A stretch of 64,000 nt of DNA from Brevundimonas nasdae (GTDB lineage Bacteria > Pseudomonadota > Alphaproteobacteria > Caulobacterales > Caulobacteraceae): positions 281,264 to 345,263 of the forward strand of contig NZ_JAEPWN010000003.1 in assembly GCF_016654005.1 (NCBI RefSeq). The letters run 5' to 3'. The position numbers and the translations under genes were made by a program. This document shows, piece after piece, positions 1 to 7,241 of this stretch (position 1 is its first letter; each line of letters opens with the position of its first letter). The notes below the pieces were generated by a model. That model did not search any database and was not told the origin of the DNA. It was given only the letters and a program-made list of their open reading frames with translations.

Positions 1-819
1 ATCGCCGACGCCGACGCCGCCTATGAGCTGGTCGCCGAGTTCGAGCAGCCCGCCGTCGTCATCGTCAAACACGCCAACCCGTGCGGCGTGGCGGTCGGCA
101 AGGATCTGTCGGAGGCCTATGCCCGCGCGCTGGAATGCGATGCGGTCTCGGCCTTCGGCGGCGTGATCGCAGTCAACCGTCCGCTGAACGGCGATGACGC
201 CCGCGCCATAACCGGCATCTTCACCGAAGTGGTCATCGCGCCAGGCGCCGACGACGAGGCCAAGGCCGTCTTCGCCGCCAAGAAGAACCTGCGCCTGTTG
301 ATCACCAACGGCCTGCCCGATCCGCATGGTCCGGGCGAGGTGTTCCGTTCGGTCGCCGGGGGCTTCCTGGTCCAGTCGCGCGACCGGTCCCTGATCAAGC
401 CCAGCGACCTGAAGATCGTTACGAAGCGTCAGCCGACGCCGACCGAGATCCAGGACATGCTGTTCGCCTTCACCGTGGCCAAGCACGTCAAGTCCAACGC
501 CATCGTCTACGCCAAGGATGGTCAGACGGCGGGCATCGGCGCCGGCCAGATGAACCGCCGCGATAGCGCCCGCATCGCCGCCATCCGCGCCAAGGAGGCG
601 GGTGAGGCCAAGGGTCTGACCCAATCGCTGGCCGAGGGTTCGGCTTGTGCGTCGGAAGCCTTCTTCCCGTTCGCCGACGGCCTGCTGGAAGCGGTCGCGG
701 CAGGCGCCACGGCGGTGATCCAGCCGGGCGGTTCGATGCGCGACGCCGAGGTGATCGCCGCCGCCGACGAGAAGGGCATCGCCATGGCCTTCACCGGCGT
801 GCGGGTCTTTAGGCACTGA
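1..819 (+). CDS. purH: Bifunctional AICAR formyltransferase/IMP cyclohydrolase, 3' part
   Basis: This is the C-terminal 272 codons of PurH, which catalyses the last two steps of de novo purine synthesis (AICAR to FAICAR to IMP). The frame is open from base 1, so the gene starts upstream; full-length PurH is about 525 residues and only part of the AICAR transformylase domain is visible. The KHANPCG motif at bases 67-87 matches the conserved Lys-His active-site loop, and the GGSMRD and [13 protein letters not shown] C-terminus is typical. It is followed by a palindromic intergenic element and a convergent gene. Confidence 0.97.
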   Translation: MADADAAYELVAEFEQPAVVIVKHANPCGVAVGKDLSEAYARALECDAVSAFGGVIAVNRPLNGDDARAITGIFTEVVIAPGADDEAKAVFAAKKNLRLLITNGLPDPHGPGEVFRSVAGGFLVQSRDRSLIKPSDLKIVTKRQPTPTEIQDMLFAFTVAKHVKSNAIVYAKDGQTAGIGAGQMNRRDSARIAAIRAKEAGEAKGLTQSLAEGSACASEAFFPFADGLLEAVAAGATAVIQPGGSMRDAEVIAAADEKGIAMAFTGVRVFRH

Positions 820-908
820 CACCCAATGGAGAAAGAAGGCGCTAAGGATCACGACGCGGTCGCGCGCGGCCTGAACGCTTTCTTTCCCGATTTTTGACTT
901 GGCTAGGT

Positions 909-1094
909 TCAATCGACATTCGCCCTAGAATCGTCATTCCAGGGCGTCCGAAGGGCGAACCCGGAACCCAGGGCCACAATCGCACCGCTGGATGCATTCG
1001 ACGCCGGATGCGCGCCTCCTGGGTTCCGGGTTCTTCGCTCCGCGCAGCCCCGGAATGACGAGTTGAGGGGTGAAGCAACCGAATGTCGATTGGA
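909..1094. repeat. Intergenic palindromic element, copy 1
   Basis: The 277-bp gap between convergent purH and the SIP gene is almost filled by nested inverted repeats. Outer arms are TCAATCGACATTCG (909-922) and CGAATGTCGATTGGA (1080-1094). Inside them TCGTCATTCC (931-940) pairs with GGAATGACGA (1052-1061), and a perfect 16-bp pair lies at 957-972 and 1018-1033. A shorter copy with the same outer and GTCATTCC/GGAATGAC arms lies at 55565-55658, also between convergent genes. It resembles a REP/MITE-like dispersed element that may also act as a terminator. Any small ORF inside is treated as spurious. Confidence 0.8.
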
Positions 1095-1096
1095 AT

Positions 1097-1906
1097 CTAG
1101 TCCTCGATGACTTCGTGGGCCCCGACCGCGCCTTTGCGCCAGTAGCCTGCGGCCTTCATGGTCTTGGGGTTGAAGCCCATGGCCACGACCTGCGCCCGCA
1201 GCGCCTTGGCGACCAGGGATTCTGCGGCGATCCAGACATAGGCGTCGGCCGGATCGACGGCGGCGGCGGATTGGGTCACGGCCTCGATCAGCGCGTCGGC
1301 CTGAGCGCGCGGGCGGCCATTGCGTTCGACCCAGACCAGGGTCAGGTCGGCGGCGCTGGTCAGGGGCAGTTTCGACGCGGCGTCATCCACCTCGACGATG
1401 ACGAGGGCGCGCACCGTTGCAGGCAGCTCCTCCAGCCGCCGGGCGATGGCGGGCAGGGCGGTCTCGTCGCCAATCAATAGATGATTCTGGAAGGCTGTCG
1501 GCACGATCAGCGAGCCGCGCGGGCCGCCGACCCCGACGATGGCGCCCGGCCCGGCCATCTCGGCCCACTCGGTCGCCGGACCGCCGTGGCCGGTGACGAA
1601 ATCAATCGTCAGCTGTCTTGTCGCGGGATTGTAGGCGCGTGGGGTGTAGTCGCGCGCCGCCGGGCGCGGCTCGGGAAAGACCGGTCCGTCAGGTCCGACC
1701 GTCGGCAGGGCCAGCGGCTTGCCCGGCTTGGGCGGAAACAGCTTCACATGGTCGTCGAAGCCCAGGGAGGTGAAGCCTTCCAGGGCGTCGCCGCCCAGCA
1801 CGATCCGGCGCAGGCTGGGCGTCAGATCTTCGATCGACACGACCTTCAGGGCGCGGAACTTCAGGTCGTGGCGGACACGGCGGGGTATGCGCAGAGCGTC
1901 CGTCAT
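1097..1906 (-). CDS. Siderophore-interacting protein (NfeF/ViuB-like ferric reductase)
   Basis: A 269-aa cytoplasmic flavoprotein of the siderophore-interacting family, expected to reduce Fe(III)-siderophore and release iron. The N-terminal FAD-binding barrel contains RDYTPRAY (residues 85-92), the FAD-contacting R-x-Y-T motif, and GGPATEWA (108-115). The C-terminal half is the SIP NAD(P)H-binding region. Its ATG overlaps the stop of the upstream PadR gene by 4 nt (ATGA), so the two are translationally coupled. The pairing with a His-rich PadR regulator parallels E. coli NfeF/NfeR (YqjH/YqjI), suggesting metal-responsive control. The exact siderophore substrate cannot be read from sequence. 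Confidence 0.92.
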   Translation of the reverse strand: MTDALRIPRRVRHDLKFRALKVVSIEDLTPSLRRIVLGGDALEGFTSLGFDDHVKLFPPKPGKPLALPTVGPDGPVFPEPRPAARDYTPRAYNPATRQLTIDFVTGHGGPATEWAEMAGPGAIVGVGGPRGSLIVPTAFQNHLLIGDETALPAIARRLEELPATVRALVIVEVDDAASKLPLTSAADLTLVWVERNGRPRAQADALIEAVTQSAAAVDPADAYVWIAAESLVAKALRAQVVAMGFNPKTMKAAGYWRKGAVGAHEVIED

Positions 1907-2523
1907 GCCTTTTCAATCCGATCTGCAGCCTCATTCAGAATGGCGGCCATGGCTTCGATCTGAGCCTCGGTCAGGGCCGTTTCACCTGCCAGACGGCCTT
2001 GAATGGTGTTGCGCAGCCGCCCGATGGCGGTCTGGATGGCTTCCGGACGCAGGGCGTGGGCGGAGAATTTGGCCATCGTCGCCTGGACCGAAGCAATGGC
2101 CTCGGCGTTCTCGGTCAGCAGAACCCGGCCGGCGTCCGTGATCGAATACTGTTTCTTGCCGCCCTCGGTGACGGAGACCAAGGCGCCCATTTCCTCGAGC
2201 AGGGTCAGGCTGGGGTAGATGACGCCGGGGCTGGGCGAATAGGCGCCGCCCAGTTTGGTTTCGACAGCCTTGATCAGCTCATAGCCGTGGCTGGGCTTTT
2301 CCGCGATCAGCGACAGCAGCAGCCAGCGCAGGGTTCCGTGGTCGAACAGGCGGCCGCCGCCGCGTCGGCCGTGGCCCCGTGCATCGCCCTCGCCGCGTTC
2401 CCAGCCGCGGCCAAAGCCGCCGCCGCGCATGCCGCGCTTCATGAAGTGGCCGAAATGGCCGTGACCGTGGTGTTCGCCGCCCTCGTGGCGGCGGTGGTGA
2501 GTGAAGATCCCCTTGGATCGCAT
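1903..2523 (-). CDS. PadR-family regulator with His/Gly-rich N-terminus (NfeR/YqjI-like)
   Basis: A 206-aa PadR-type winged-helix repressor. Residues 1-60 are an extension rich in His, Gly and Arg, with eight His among the first 26 residues (H9, H10, H13, H18, H19, H21, H23, H26); the PadR winged helix follows at about 62-136 and a C-terminal dimerisation helix ends the protein. Such a His-rich head is the metal-sensing feature of E. coli NfeR. I place the start at 2523 because an AAGGA site lies 7 nt upstream; the longer frame starting at 2553 would put the perfect inverted-repeat operator inside the gene. It overlaps the downstream ferric-reductase gene by 4 nt. Confidence 0.9.
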   Translation of the reverse strand: MRSKGIFTHHRRHEGGEHHGHGHFGHFMKRGMRGGGFGRGWERGEGDARGHGRRGGGRLFDHGTLRWLLLSLIAEKPSHGYELIKAVETKLGGAYSPSPGVIYPSLTLLEEMGALVSVTEGGKKQYSITDAGRVLLTENAEAIASVQATMAKFSAHALRPEAIQTAIGRLRNTIQGRLAGETALTEAQIEAMAAILNEAADRIEKA

Positions 2524-2537
2524 CGTCATTTCCTTTT

Positions 2538-2572
2538 CGATATATCTATTCACTAGCGATTAGATATATCGA
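2538..2572. promoter_or_regulatory. Probable PadR/NfeR operator
   Basis: A perfect 12-bp inverted repeat, TCGATATATCTA (2538-2549) and TAGATATATCGA (2561-2572), with an 11-nt spacer containing CTAG. It sits just upstream of the PadR start at 2523 and 10 bp from the ATG of the divergent hydrolase at 2582. It is very AT-rich in a GC-rich genome. Autoregulation by the adjacent PadR protein, possibly with control of the divergent gene, is inferred. Confidence 0.75.
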
Positions 2573-2581
2573 TATGTCTAA

Positions 2582-3382
2582 ATGTTCAAGAGGGGCTGGT
2601 TTTCGTCCGCAAGACGCGGCGTAAATCCCTGCATGGACGACCTGAACAGCCGCTGGGCCAAACTTGAACCGCACATCACCGTCGTCGGCCCGGACGATGA
2701 CAGGCCCCGGCCTGCGGTGCTGATGTTCCACGGCTGCGGGGGGTTGCGTGATCACCTGCCGCGCTATGCCGAGGCGGCCAAGGCGGCGGGCTGGCGGGCC
2801 TTCATTGTAGATTCCTACGGCCCGCGCGGCTGGGGCCGGGCCTTCACCCTGACCACGGTCTGCACCGGCCTGCTGCTGCGGGGCAATGAACGGGCGGGCG
2901 ACGTGCTGGCGGTGATCCAGGGGGTTTCGGCCCGGCCCGATGTCGATGAGACCAAACTGGCCCTGGGCGGCTGGAGCCACGGCGGCTGGTCGATCATGGA
3001 GATGATGAGCGCGGATCGCGCGCCCCATACGCTGGGCGTGGCCAATCCCGGCGACGTGGATCTGTCGGGGGTCAAGGCGGTCTGGCTGATGTACCCCTAT
3101 ATCGGGCCGTTCGCCTTCAACAAGATGAAGCCGTGGCGGCATTGCCCCAAGGTTCTGGCCGTCACCTGCAAGAGCGACCACCTGACCACGGTGCGCAACG
3201 CCGAACTGGTCAACGCCATGATCCGCAACTGCGGGGCCGAGGTGGAGAGCTGGATCGCCGTCGGCACCCACGCCTTTGATGAGCCGACCAACAACGGCCC
3301 GATGCGCCATGACCCGGAACTGACGCTGGAGGCGCTGCGTCGCTTCGGCGCCTTCCTGACGGACGTGGCGCCCCACAACTGA
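2582..3382 (+). CDS. Dienelactone-hydrolase-like alpha/beta hydrolase
   Basis: A 266-aa alpha/beta hydrolase of the dienelactone hydrolase superfamily. The oxyanion segment FHGCGG lies at residues 49-54, the nucleophile elbow GWSHGG has Ser132, a KSDHL segment offers the acidic residue, and GTHAFDE offers the catalytic His. No signal peptide is obvious, so it is probably cytoplasmic. ATG 2582 lacks a clear Shine-Dalgarno; Met18 at 2633 is an alternative start. It is divergent from the PadR-SIP operon across the inverted-repeat operator and might share its control. The substrate is unknown. Confidence 0.82.
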   Translation: MFKRGWFSSARRGVNPCMDDLNSRWAKLEPHITVVGPDDDRPRPAVLMFHGCGGLRDHLPRYAEAAKAAGWRAFIVDSYGPRGWGRAFTLTTVCTGLLLRGNERAGDVLAVIQGVSARPDVDETKLALGGWSHGGWSIMEMMSADRAPHTLGVANPGDVDLSGVKAVWLMYPYIGPFAFNKMKPWRHCPKVLAVTCKSDHLTTVRNAELVNAMIRNCGAEVESWIAVGTHAFDEPTNNGPMRHDPELTLEALRRFGAFLTDVAPHN

Positions 3383-3423
3383 AAAAGAATCTGGGCGTCA
3401 TGCCTTGACGTTCGAACAGTCAC

Positions 3424-3440
3424 GTAACAATTGAAGTTAC
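3424..3440. promoter_or_regulatory. Candidate Rrf2 operator
   Basis: An inverted repeat GTAAC-N7-GTTAC lies directly before the ATG of the Rrf2 gene, downstream of a TTGACG hexamer at 3405-3410. Its position over the start suggests autorepression. The arms are only 5 bp, so chance is possible. Confidence 0.4.
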
Positions 3441-3920
3441 ATGAAACGCGACAGCCGCCTCTCCAACATCCTTCACGCCCTGCTGCACATGGCCGAGCAT
3501 GAGACGCGTCACGGCGCGCCCATGACGTCGGACATGCTGGCGACCTGCCTGTCGACCAATCCGGTCGTGGTGCGCCGGACCATGGCGGGACTGCGCGAAC
3601 AGGGGCTGGTGGCGTCGGAGAAGGGGCACGGGGGCGGCTGGCGTCTGGCGCGGCCGCTGGATCAGGTGACCCTGGGCCAGGTCAATCTGGCATTGGGAGA
3701 GCCGGGCCTGTTTCCCGAAACCCCGCCGGTCGAAGCCGATGGCTGTCTGGTCGAGGCGGCGGTCAATGACGCACTGGCCGAAACCTACGCGGCAGCGCGC
3801 GCCCTGCTGGTCGCACGACTGAACGACATCACACTGGCTGATCTGGCGGCGGATTTCTCGCGCCGGATGGCCGCCCATCCTGAAAGAGATCGTCTCCATG
3901 CCCACCACGGGAAAGCCTGA
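3441..3920 (+). CDS. Rrf2-family transcriptional regulator
   Basis: A 159-aa Rrf2/BadM-type winged-helix regulator. Residues about 10-80 contain the family HTH and the wing (EKGHGGGWRLARP). The three-cysteine cluster of Fe-S-binding members such as IscR/NsrR is absent: only two Cys are seen, in ATCLSTN and DGCLVEA. It is therefore more like YwnA-type redox or other non-cluster members. ATG 3441 follows an inverted repeat with no strong ribosome site, so a leaderless transcript is possible. It is the first gene of a tight pair with the flavoprotein at 3925, a likely target. Confidence 0.88.
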   Translation: MKRDSRLSNILHALLHMAEHETRHGAPMTSDMLATCLSTNPVVVRRTMAGLREQGLVASEKGHGGGWRLARPLDQVTLGQVNLALGEPGLFPETPPVEADGCLVEAAVNDALAETYAAARALLVARLNDITLADLAADFSRRMAAHPERDRLHAHHGKA

Positions 3921-3924
3921 ACCC

Positions 3925-4830
3925 ATGCCCCACGACGCCGTGATCATCGGGGGCTCCTACGCCGGTCTGTCGGCGGCCATGCAGCTGGTGCGGGCGCGCC
4001 GCCGGGTGTTGGTCATCGACGACGGCAGGCCGAGGAACCGTTTCGCCGCCCGCGCCCATGGTTTTCTGGCCAATGACGGCAAGCCCGGCGCCGAGATCGC
4101 CGCTGCCGCCCGCGCCCAGGTGTCGGCCTATCCGACGGCTTCCTTCCGCATGGCCGAGGCGGTTGAGGTCGAACGGATCGACGGCGGGTTCTCGGTCGCT
4201 TTCGCCGACGGCACGCGGACCCGCGGACGGCGTCTTCTGCTGTCGCATGGGGTCGAGGATGTTCTGGCCGATATTCCGGGCGTCAAGGAGCGCTGGGGCC
4301 GCACCGCGCTGCATTGCCCCTGGTGTCATGGCTATGAGGTGGGGGCAGGCCCCATCGGTGTTCTGGGGCGGGGCGAGTACGCCGTTCAGTACGCGATCAC
4401 CGTCGCCGAATGGGGCCAGGTGACCCTGTTCATGGACCTGTCCAATCCGCTGTCGCCCGAGGATGCGCACAAACTGTATCGCCGGGGCGTGACTATCGAG
4501 CCGACGCCCATCGCCGCGCTGGAAGGCGAGGCCCCGACCCTGACGGGCGCGCGTCTGGCCGATGGGCGGTTCATGCCGCTGAAGGCGATCTTCGTCGGCG
4601 CCAATGTCCGTGTCGCCAGTCCGTTTGCGGAACGGCTGGGCTGCGAGATGACCGACACGCCCATGGGCCGGATCATCAAGGTGGACGGTCTGCAGCAGAC
4701 CACCCAGCCCGGCGTCTTCGCGGCGGGCGATCTGGCGCGGGCGGCGTCGAACATCACCCTGGCGACCTCGGACGGGATGACGGCGGCGCACGCCATCTTC
4801 CGCTCATTGGTCGAGGAGGAGGTCGCCTAA
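3925..4830 (+). CDS. Thioredoxin-reductase-like NAD(P)/FAD-dependent oxidoreductase
   Basis: A 301-aa two-dinucleotide-domain flavoprotein. The N-terminal FAD Rossmann motif is IIGGSYAG (about 7-14), the redox-active pair is C131-P-W-C134 followed by HGYE, a second nucleotide site is GVLGRGEYAVQYA, and GVFAAGDLA is the C-terminal FAD motif. This matches the thioredoxin reductase fold, but the CPWC-HGYE active site is typical of the TrxR-like oxidoreductases often paired with Rrf2 or MarR regulators rather than of the housekeeping TrxB. An upstream in-frame ATG at 3898 lies inside the Rrf2 gene; I prefer 3925, 4 nt after that gene stops. Its end overlaps the convergent OsmC gene by 4 nt. Confidence 0.88.
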   Translation: MPHDAVIIGGSYAGLSAAMQLVRARRRVLVIDDGRPRNRFAARAHGFLANDGKPGAEIAAAARAQVSAYPTASFRMAEAVEVERIDGGFSVAFADGTRTRGRRLLLSHGVEDVLADIPGVKERWGRTALHCPWCHGYEVGAGPIGVLGRGEYAVQYAITVAEWGQVTLFMDLSNPLSPEDAHKLYRRGVTIEPTPIAALEGEAPTLTGARLADGRFMPLKAIFVGANVRVASPFAERLGCEMTDTPMGRIIKVDGLQQTTQPGVFAAGDLARAASNITLATSDGMTAAHAIFRSLVEEEVA

Positions 4831-5291
4831 CCCAGCCGCGCCTCTATGCTGATTTTGGCCCGCACCGAATGGGCCATTTCGCAGTGGTCGTGCGCCTGAT
4901 GGTGCAGGGCGTCGATCTCCTGCTGATCCGGTTCGCGCCCGCTGAAGCTGGTGTAGGGACGTAAGGTGACCTCGGCCAGATAGCGGCGGCCGTTCTCGTC
5001 CTTGCCCATCTTTCCCGACGCCTCATCCGTATAGGCGTCGATCACCAGACCGGCGTTGGCGGCGAAGGCCAGGAACCACAGCATGTGGCAGCTGGACAGG
5101 GAGGCGATCATCGCCTCTTCCGGATCGACGGCGGCGTCGTCCGACATCGGCAGGGGCACGCTGGAGGGCGCTGACGATCCCGGCACGACGGCGCCGCCGT
5201 CGAAGGTCCAAGTGTGGGCGCGACTGTAGCGCTTGTCCAGGAAGGGCTGATCGCCGCGCTCCCAAGTAATCTTGGCCTCATAGACGCCCAT
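4827..5291 (-). CDS. OsmC/Ohr-family peroxiredoxin
   Basis: A 154-aa OsmC-fold thiol peroxidase, predicted to reduce organic hydroperoxides in the cytoplasm. The two family cysteines are present: C68 in SSCHM and C137 in HDHCEMAHS. The central DPEEAMIASLSSC segment is the characteristic motif before the peroxidatic Cys. Length fits the family. It lies 12 nt downstream of the GNAT gene on the same strand, so the two probably form an operon. Confidence 0.9.
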   Translation of the reverse strand: MGVYEAKITWERGDQPFLDKRYSRAHTWTFDGGAVVPGSSAPSSVPLPMSDDAAVDPEEAMIASLSSCHMLWFLAFAANAGLVIDAYTDEASGKMGKDENGRRYLAEVTLRPYTSFSGREPDQQEIDALHHQAHDHCEMAHSVRAKISIEARLG

Positions 5292-5303
5292 GCCGTCCTC
5301 CTG

Positions 5304-5996
5304 TTAGTCCGCCAGAACCGTATAGGTCATCCGGGCCCGAACCTCGAAGCCCAGCGAGCGGTAGAAGGCGATCGTCGCGTCGTGATCGGCAAAGGCGTGC
5401 AGGAAGGCGGTCTCGCCGGTCGCCAGAATCTCGGCGACCACGGCGCGCGACAGGGCCGCCGCCAGACCTTTGCCCCGGTGATCGGGGTGGGTGCAGATGC
5501 CGCTCAGTTCGGTGAAACCATCGACACGTAGGCGACGCCCGGCCATGGCGATCAGTTCGCCGTCCTGTTTCACGCCGATGAAGGGGCCCAGCTTGCGCGT
5601 GGACGAGCGGAACGGGCCGGGCTTGGTCAGGGTCGCCAGCGCCAGCATGGCCGGGGCGTCGGCCTCAGTCAGGGTTTCATAGGTCACGGACCGGCTGCTG
5701 GCGGTCAGGGCCTGGGCGGTCATCTGCACCAGCGGAATGCGGCTGGCGACGGCTGCACCGACCGGAAGGACGTCCGCGATGGCGGTTCCCTCGACCTCGA
5801 TCAGGCCCGCGTCCGGATAGGCGCGCGCCAGTTCGCTCAAGGCCGCGATGCTGTCCGGCGCGTCGTCGGCGCAGGCCAGGAAGACGCCGACCTCAGGGTC
5901 GATGCGGGCGGCGCGGGCGTTGGAGTCCGGTGTCGCAAATGGCGACAGGCGCGTGTTCAGCGCGTTCCAGATGGCGCGGTCGAGGGGATGGCTCAT
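5304..5996 (-). CDS. GNAT-family N-acetyltransferase (FR47-like)
   Basis: A 230-aa protein with a C-terminal acetyltransferase domain. The acetyl-CoA-binding segment ICTHPDHRGKGLAAALSRAVV matches motif A (R/Q-x-x-G-x-G/A), and the end carries FLHAFADHDATIAFYRSLGF, typical of FR47-type acetyltransferases. The N-terminal half is a less conserved, partly degenerate GNAT repeat. Substrate unknown. It is upstream of the OsmC gene with a 12-nt gap. Downstream of trpS, two GC-rich hairpins without a T-tract fill the 6001-6060 gap. Confidence 0.85.
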   Translation of the reverse strand: MSHPLDRAIWNALNTRLSPFATPDSNARAARIDPEVGVFLACADDAPDSIAALSELARAYPDAGLIEVEGTAIADVLPVGAAVASRIPLVQMTAQALTASSRSVTYETLTEADAPAMLALATLTKPGPFRSSTRKLGPFIGVKQDGELIAMAGRRLRVDGFTELSGICTHPDHRGKGLAAALSRAVVAEILATGETAFLHAFADHDATIAFYRSLGFEVRARMTYTVLAD

Positions 5997-6071
5997 GACC
6001 GATCCTCTAGCCGGTGACGGCGCCGGGCGGAACGGCCCGCCCGGACGCAGCGTCCGAAAATCGCCAGACCG

Positions 6072-7118
6072 TTACGACCAGAAGCCGACGATCTTCTTGA
6101 CCTCTTCGATCACCGGATCGGCGACCTCGGCGGCGCGCTGGGCGCCGTCGGCCAGGACGCGGTCGATCTCGGCCGGGTCGTTCAACAGGCGGCGCATTTC
6201 GGCCGTGACCGGGGCCATGGACGACACCGCCAGATCAGCCAGGGCCGGCTTGAAGGCGCCGAAGCCCTGACCGCCGAACTCGGCGATCACCTGTTCGCGG
6301 GTCAGGCCTGCCAGGGCGGCGTAGATGGCGACTAGGTTCTTGGCCTCGGGGCGCGCGTTCAACTCGTCCAGCGTCTCGGGCAGGGGCGCGGGGTCGGTCT
6401 TGGCCTTCTTGATCTTGGCGGCGATGGTGTCCGCGTCGTCGGTCAGATTGATGCGGCTGTTGTCGGACGGGTCCGACTTGGACATTTTCGCCAAACCGTC
6501 GCGCAGGGACATGACGCGTGTCGCCGGTCCCTGAATGACGGGATCGGGCAGGGGGAAGAAGCCGGGCACGCCGAAATCGTTGTTGAACTTCTGGGCGACG
6601 TCGCGGGTCAGCTCCAGATGCTGTTTCTGGTCTTCGCCGACCGGCACTTCGGTCGCCTTGTACAGCAGGATGTCCGCCGCCTGCAGCACCGGATAGGTGT
6701 AGAGGCCGACCGAGGCGCGTTCCTTGTGCTTGCCCGACTTCTCCTTGAACTGGGTCATCCGGTCCAGCCAGCCGAGGCGGGCGACGCAGTTGAAAATCCA
6801 GGCCAGCTCGGCGTGGGCGCGCACGGCTGACTGCGGGAAGATGATCGTCTTCCTGGGATCCAGACCCGAGGCCAGATAGGCGGCGGCGATCTCGCGGCGT
6901 TGCGTCACCAGCTTGGCCGGTTCCTGCCAGACGGTGATGGCGTGCATGTCGGCGACGAAGACGAAGACGGGCGCGCCCTGGTCCTGAAGCTCGACGAAAC
7001 GCTTCAGCGCGCCGAGGTAGTTGCCCAGGTGCAGGGCGCCGGAGGCTTGGATGCCGGACAGGATGCGGCGCGGGCCGGTGTAGGCCGGGGCTGCGGGGGC
7101 CGGGGTCTGGTCAGTCAT
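6072..7118 (-). CDS. trpS: Tryptophanyl-tRNA synthetase
   Basis: A 348-aa class I aminoacyl-tRNA synthetase that charges tRNA-Trp. The HIGH-type signature appears as GALHLGNY (27-34) and the KMSKS loop is exact at residues 211-215, followed by DPSDNSRI. The N-terminal Ala/Pro-rich dozen residues are a mild extension over the E. coli enzyme. It lies downstream of murJ and glnD on the same strand, as in other alphaproteobacteria, although a 123-nt gap separates it from murJ. Confidence 0.97.
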   Translation of the reverse strand: MTDQTPAPAAPAYTGPRRILSGIQASGALHLGNYLGALKRFVELQDQGAPVFVFVADMHAITVWQEPAKLVTQRREIAAAYLASGLDPRKTIIFPQSAVRAHAELAWIFNCVARLGWLDRMTQFKEKSGKHKERASVGLYTYPVLQAADILLYKATEVPVGEDQKQHLELTRDVAQKFNNDFGVPGFFPLPDPVIQGPATRVMSLRDGLAKMSKSDPSDNSRINLTDDADTIAAKIKKAKTDPAPLPETLDELNARPEAKNLVAIYAALAGLTREQVIAEFGGQGFGAFKPALADLAVSSMAPVTAEMRRLLNDPAEIDRVLADGAQRAAEVADPVIEEVKKIVGFWS

Positions 7119-7241
7119 GGATTGAATCTCGGAAAATCAGTGTCAGGCGTGGTGAAGGGAACGGCTTTTCAGCCGCGCCATCGCAGATCGAAAATGAAAC
7201 CCGAGTTCGTCATGGCCTCGCGCTTATCGGTTCGGGGCCGA

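Noticed and set aside
842..1078. 78-codon minus-strand frame between purH and the SIP gene
   Set aside because: It lies wholly inside the inverted-repeat element and has no protein-like pattern.
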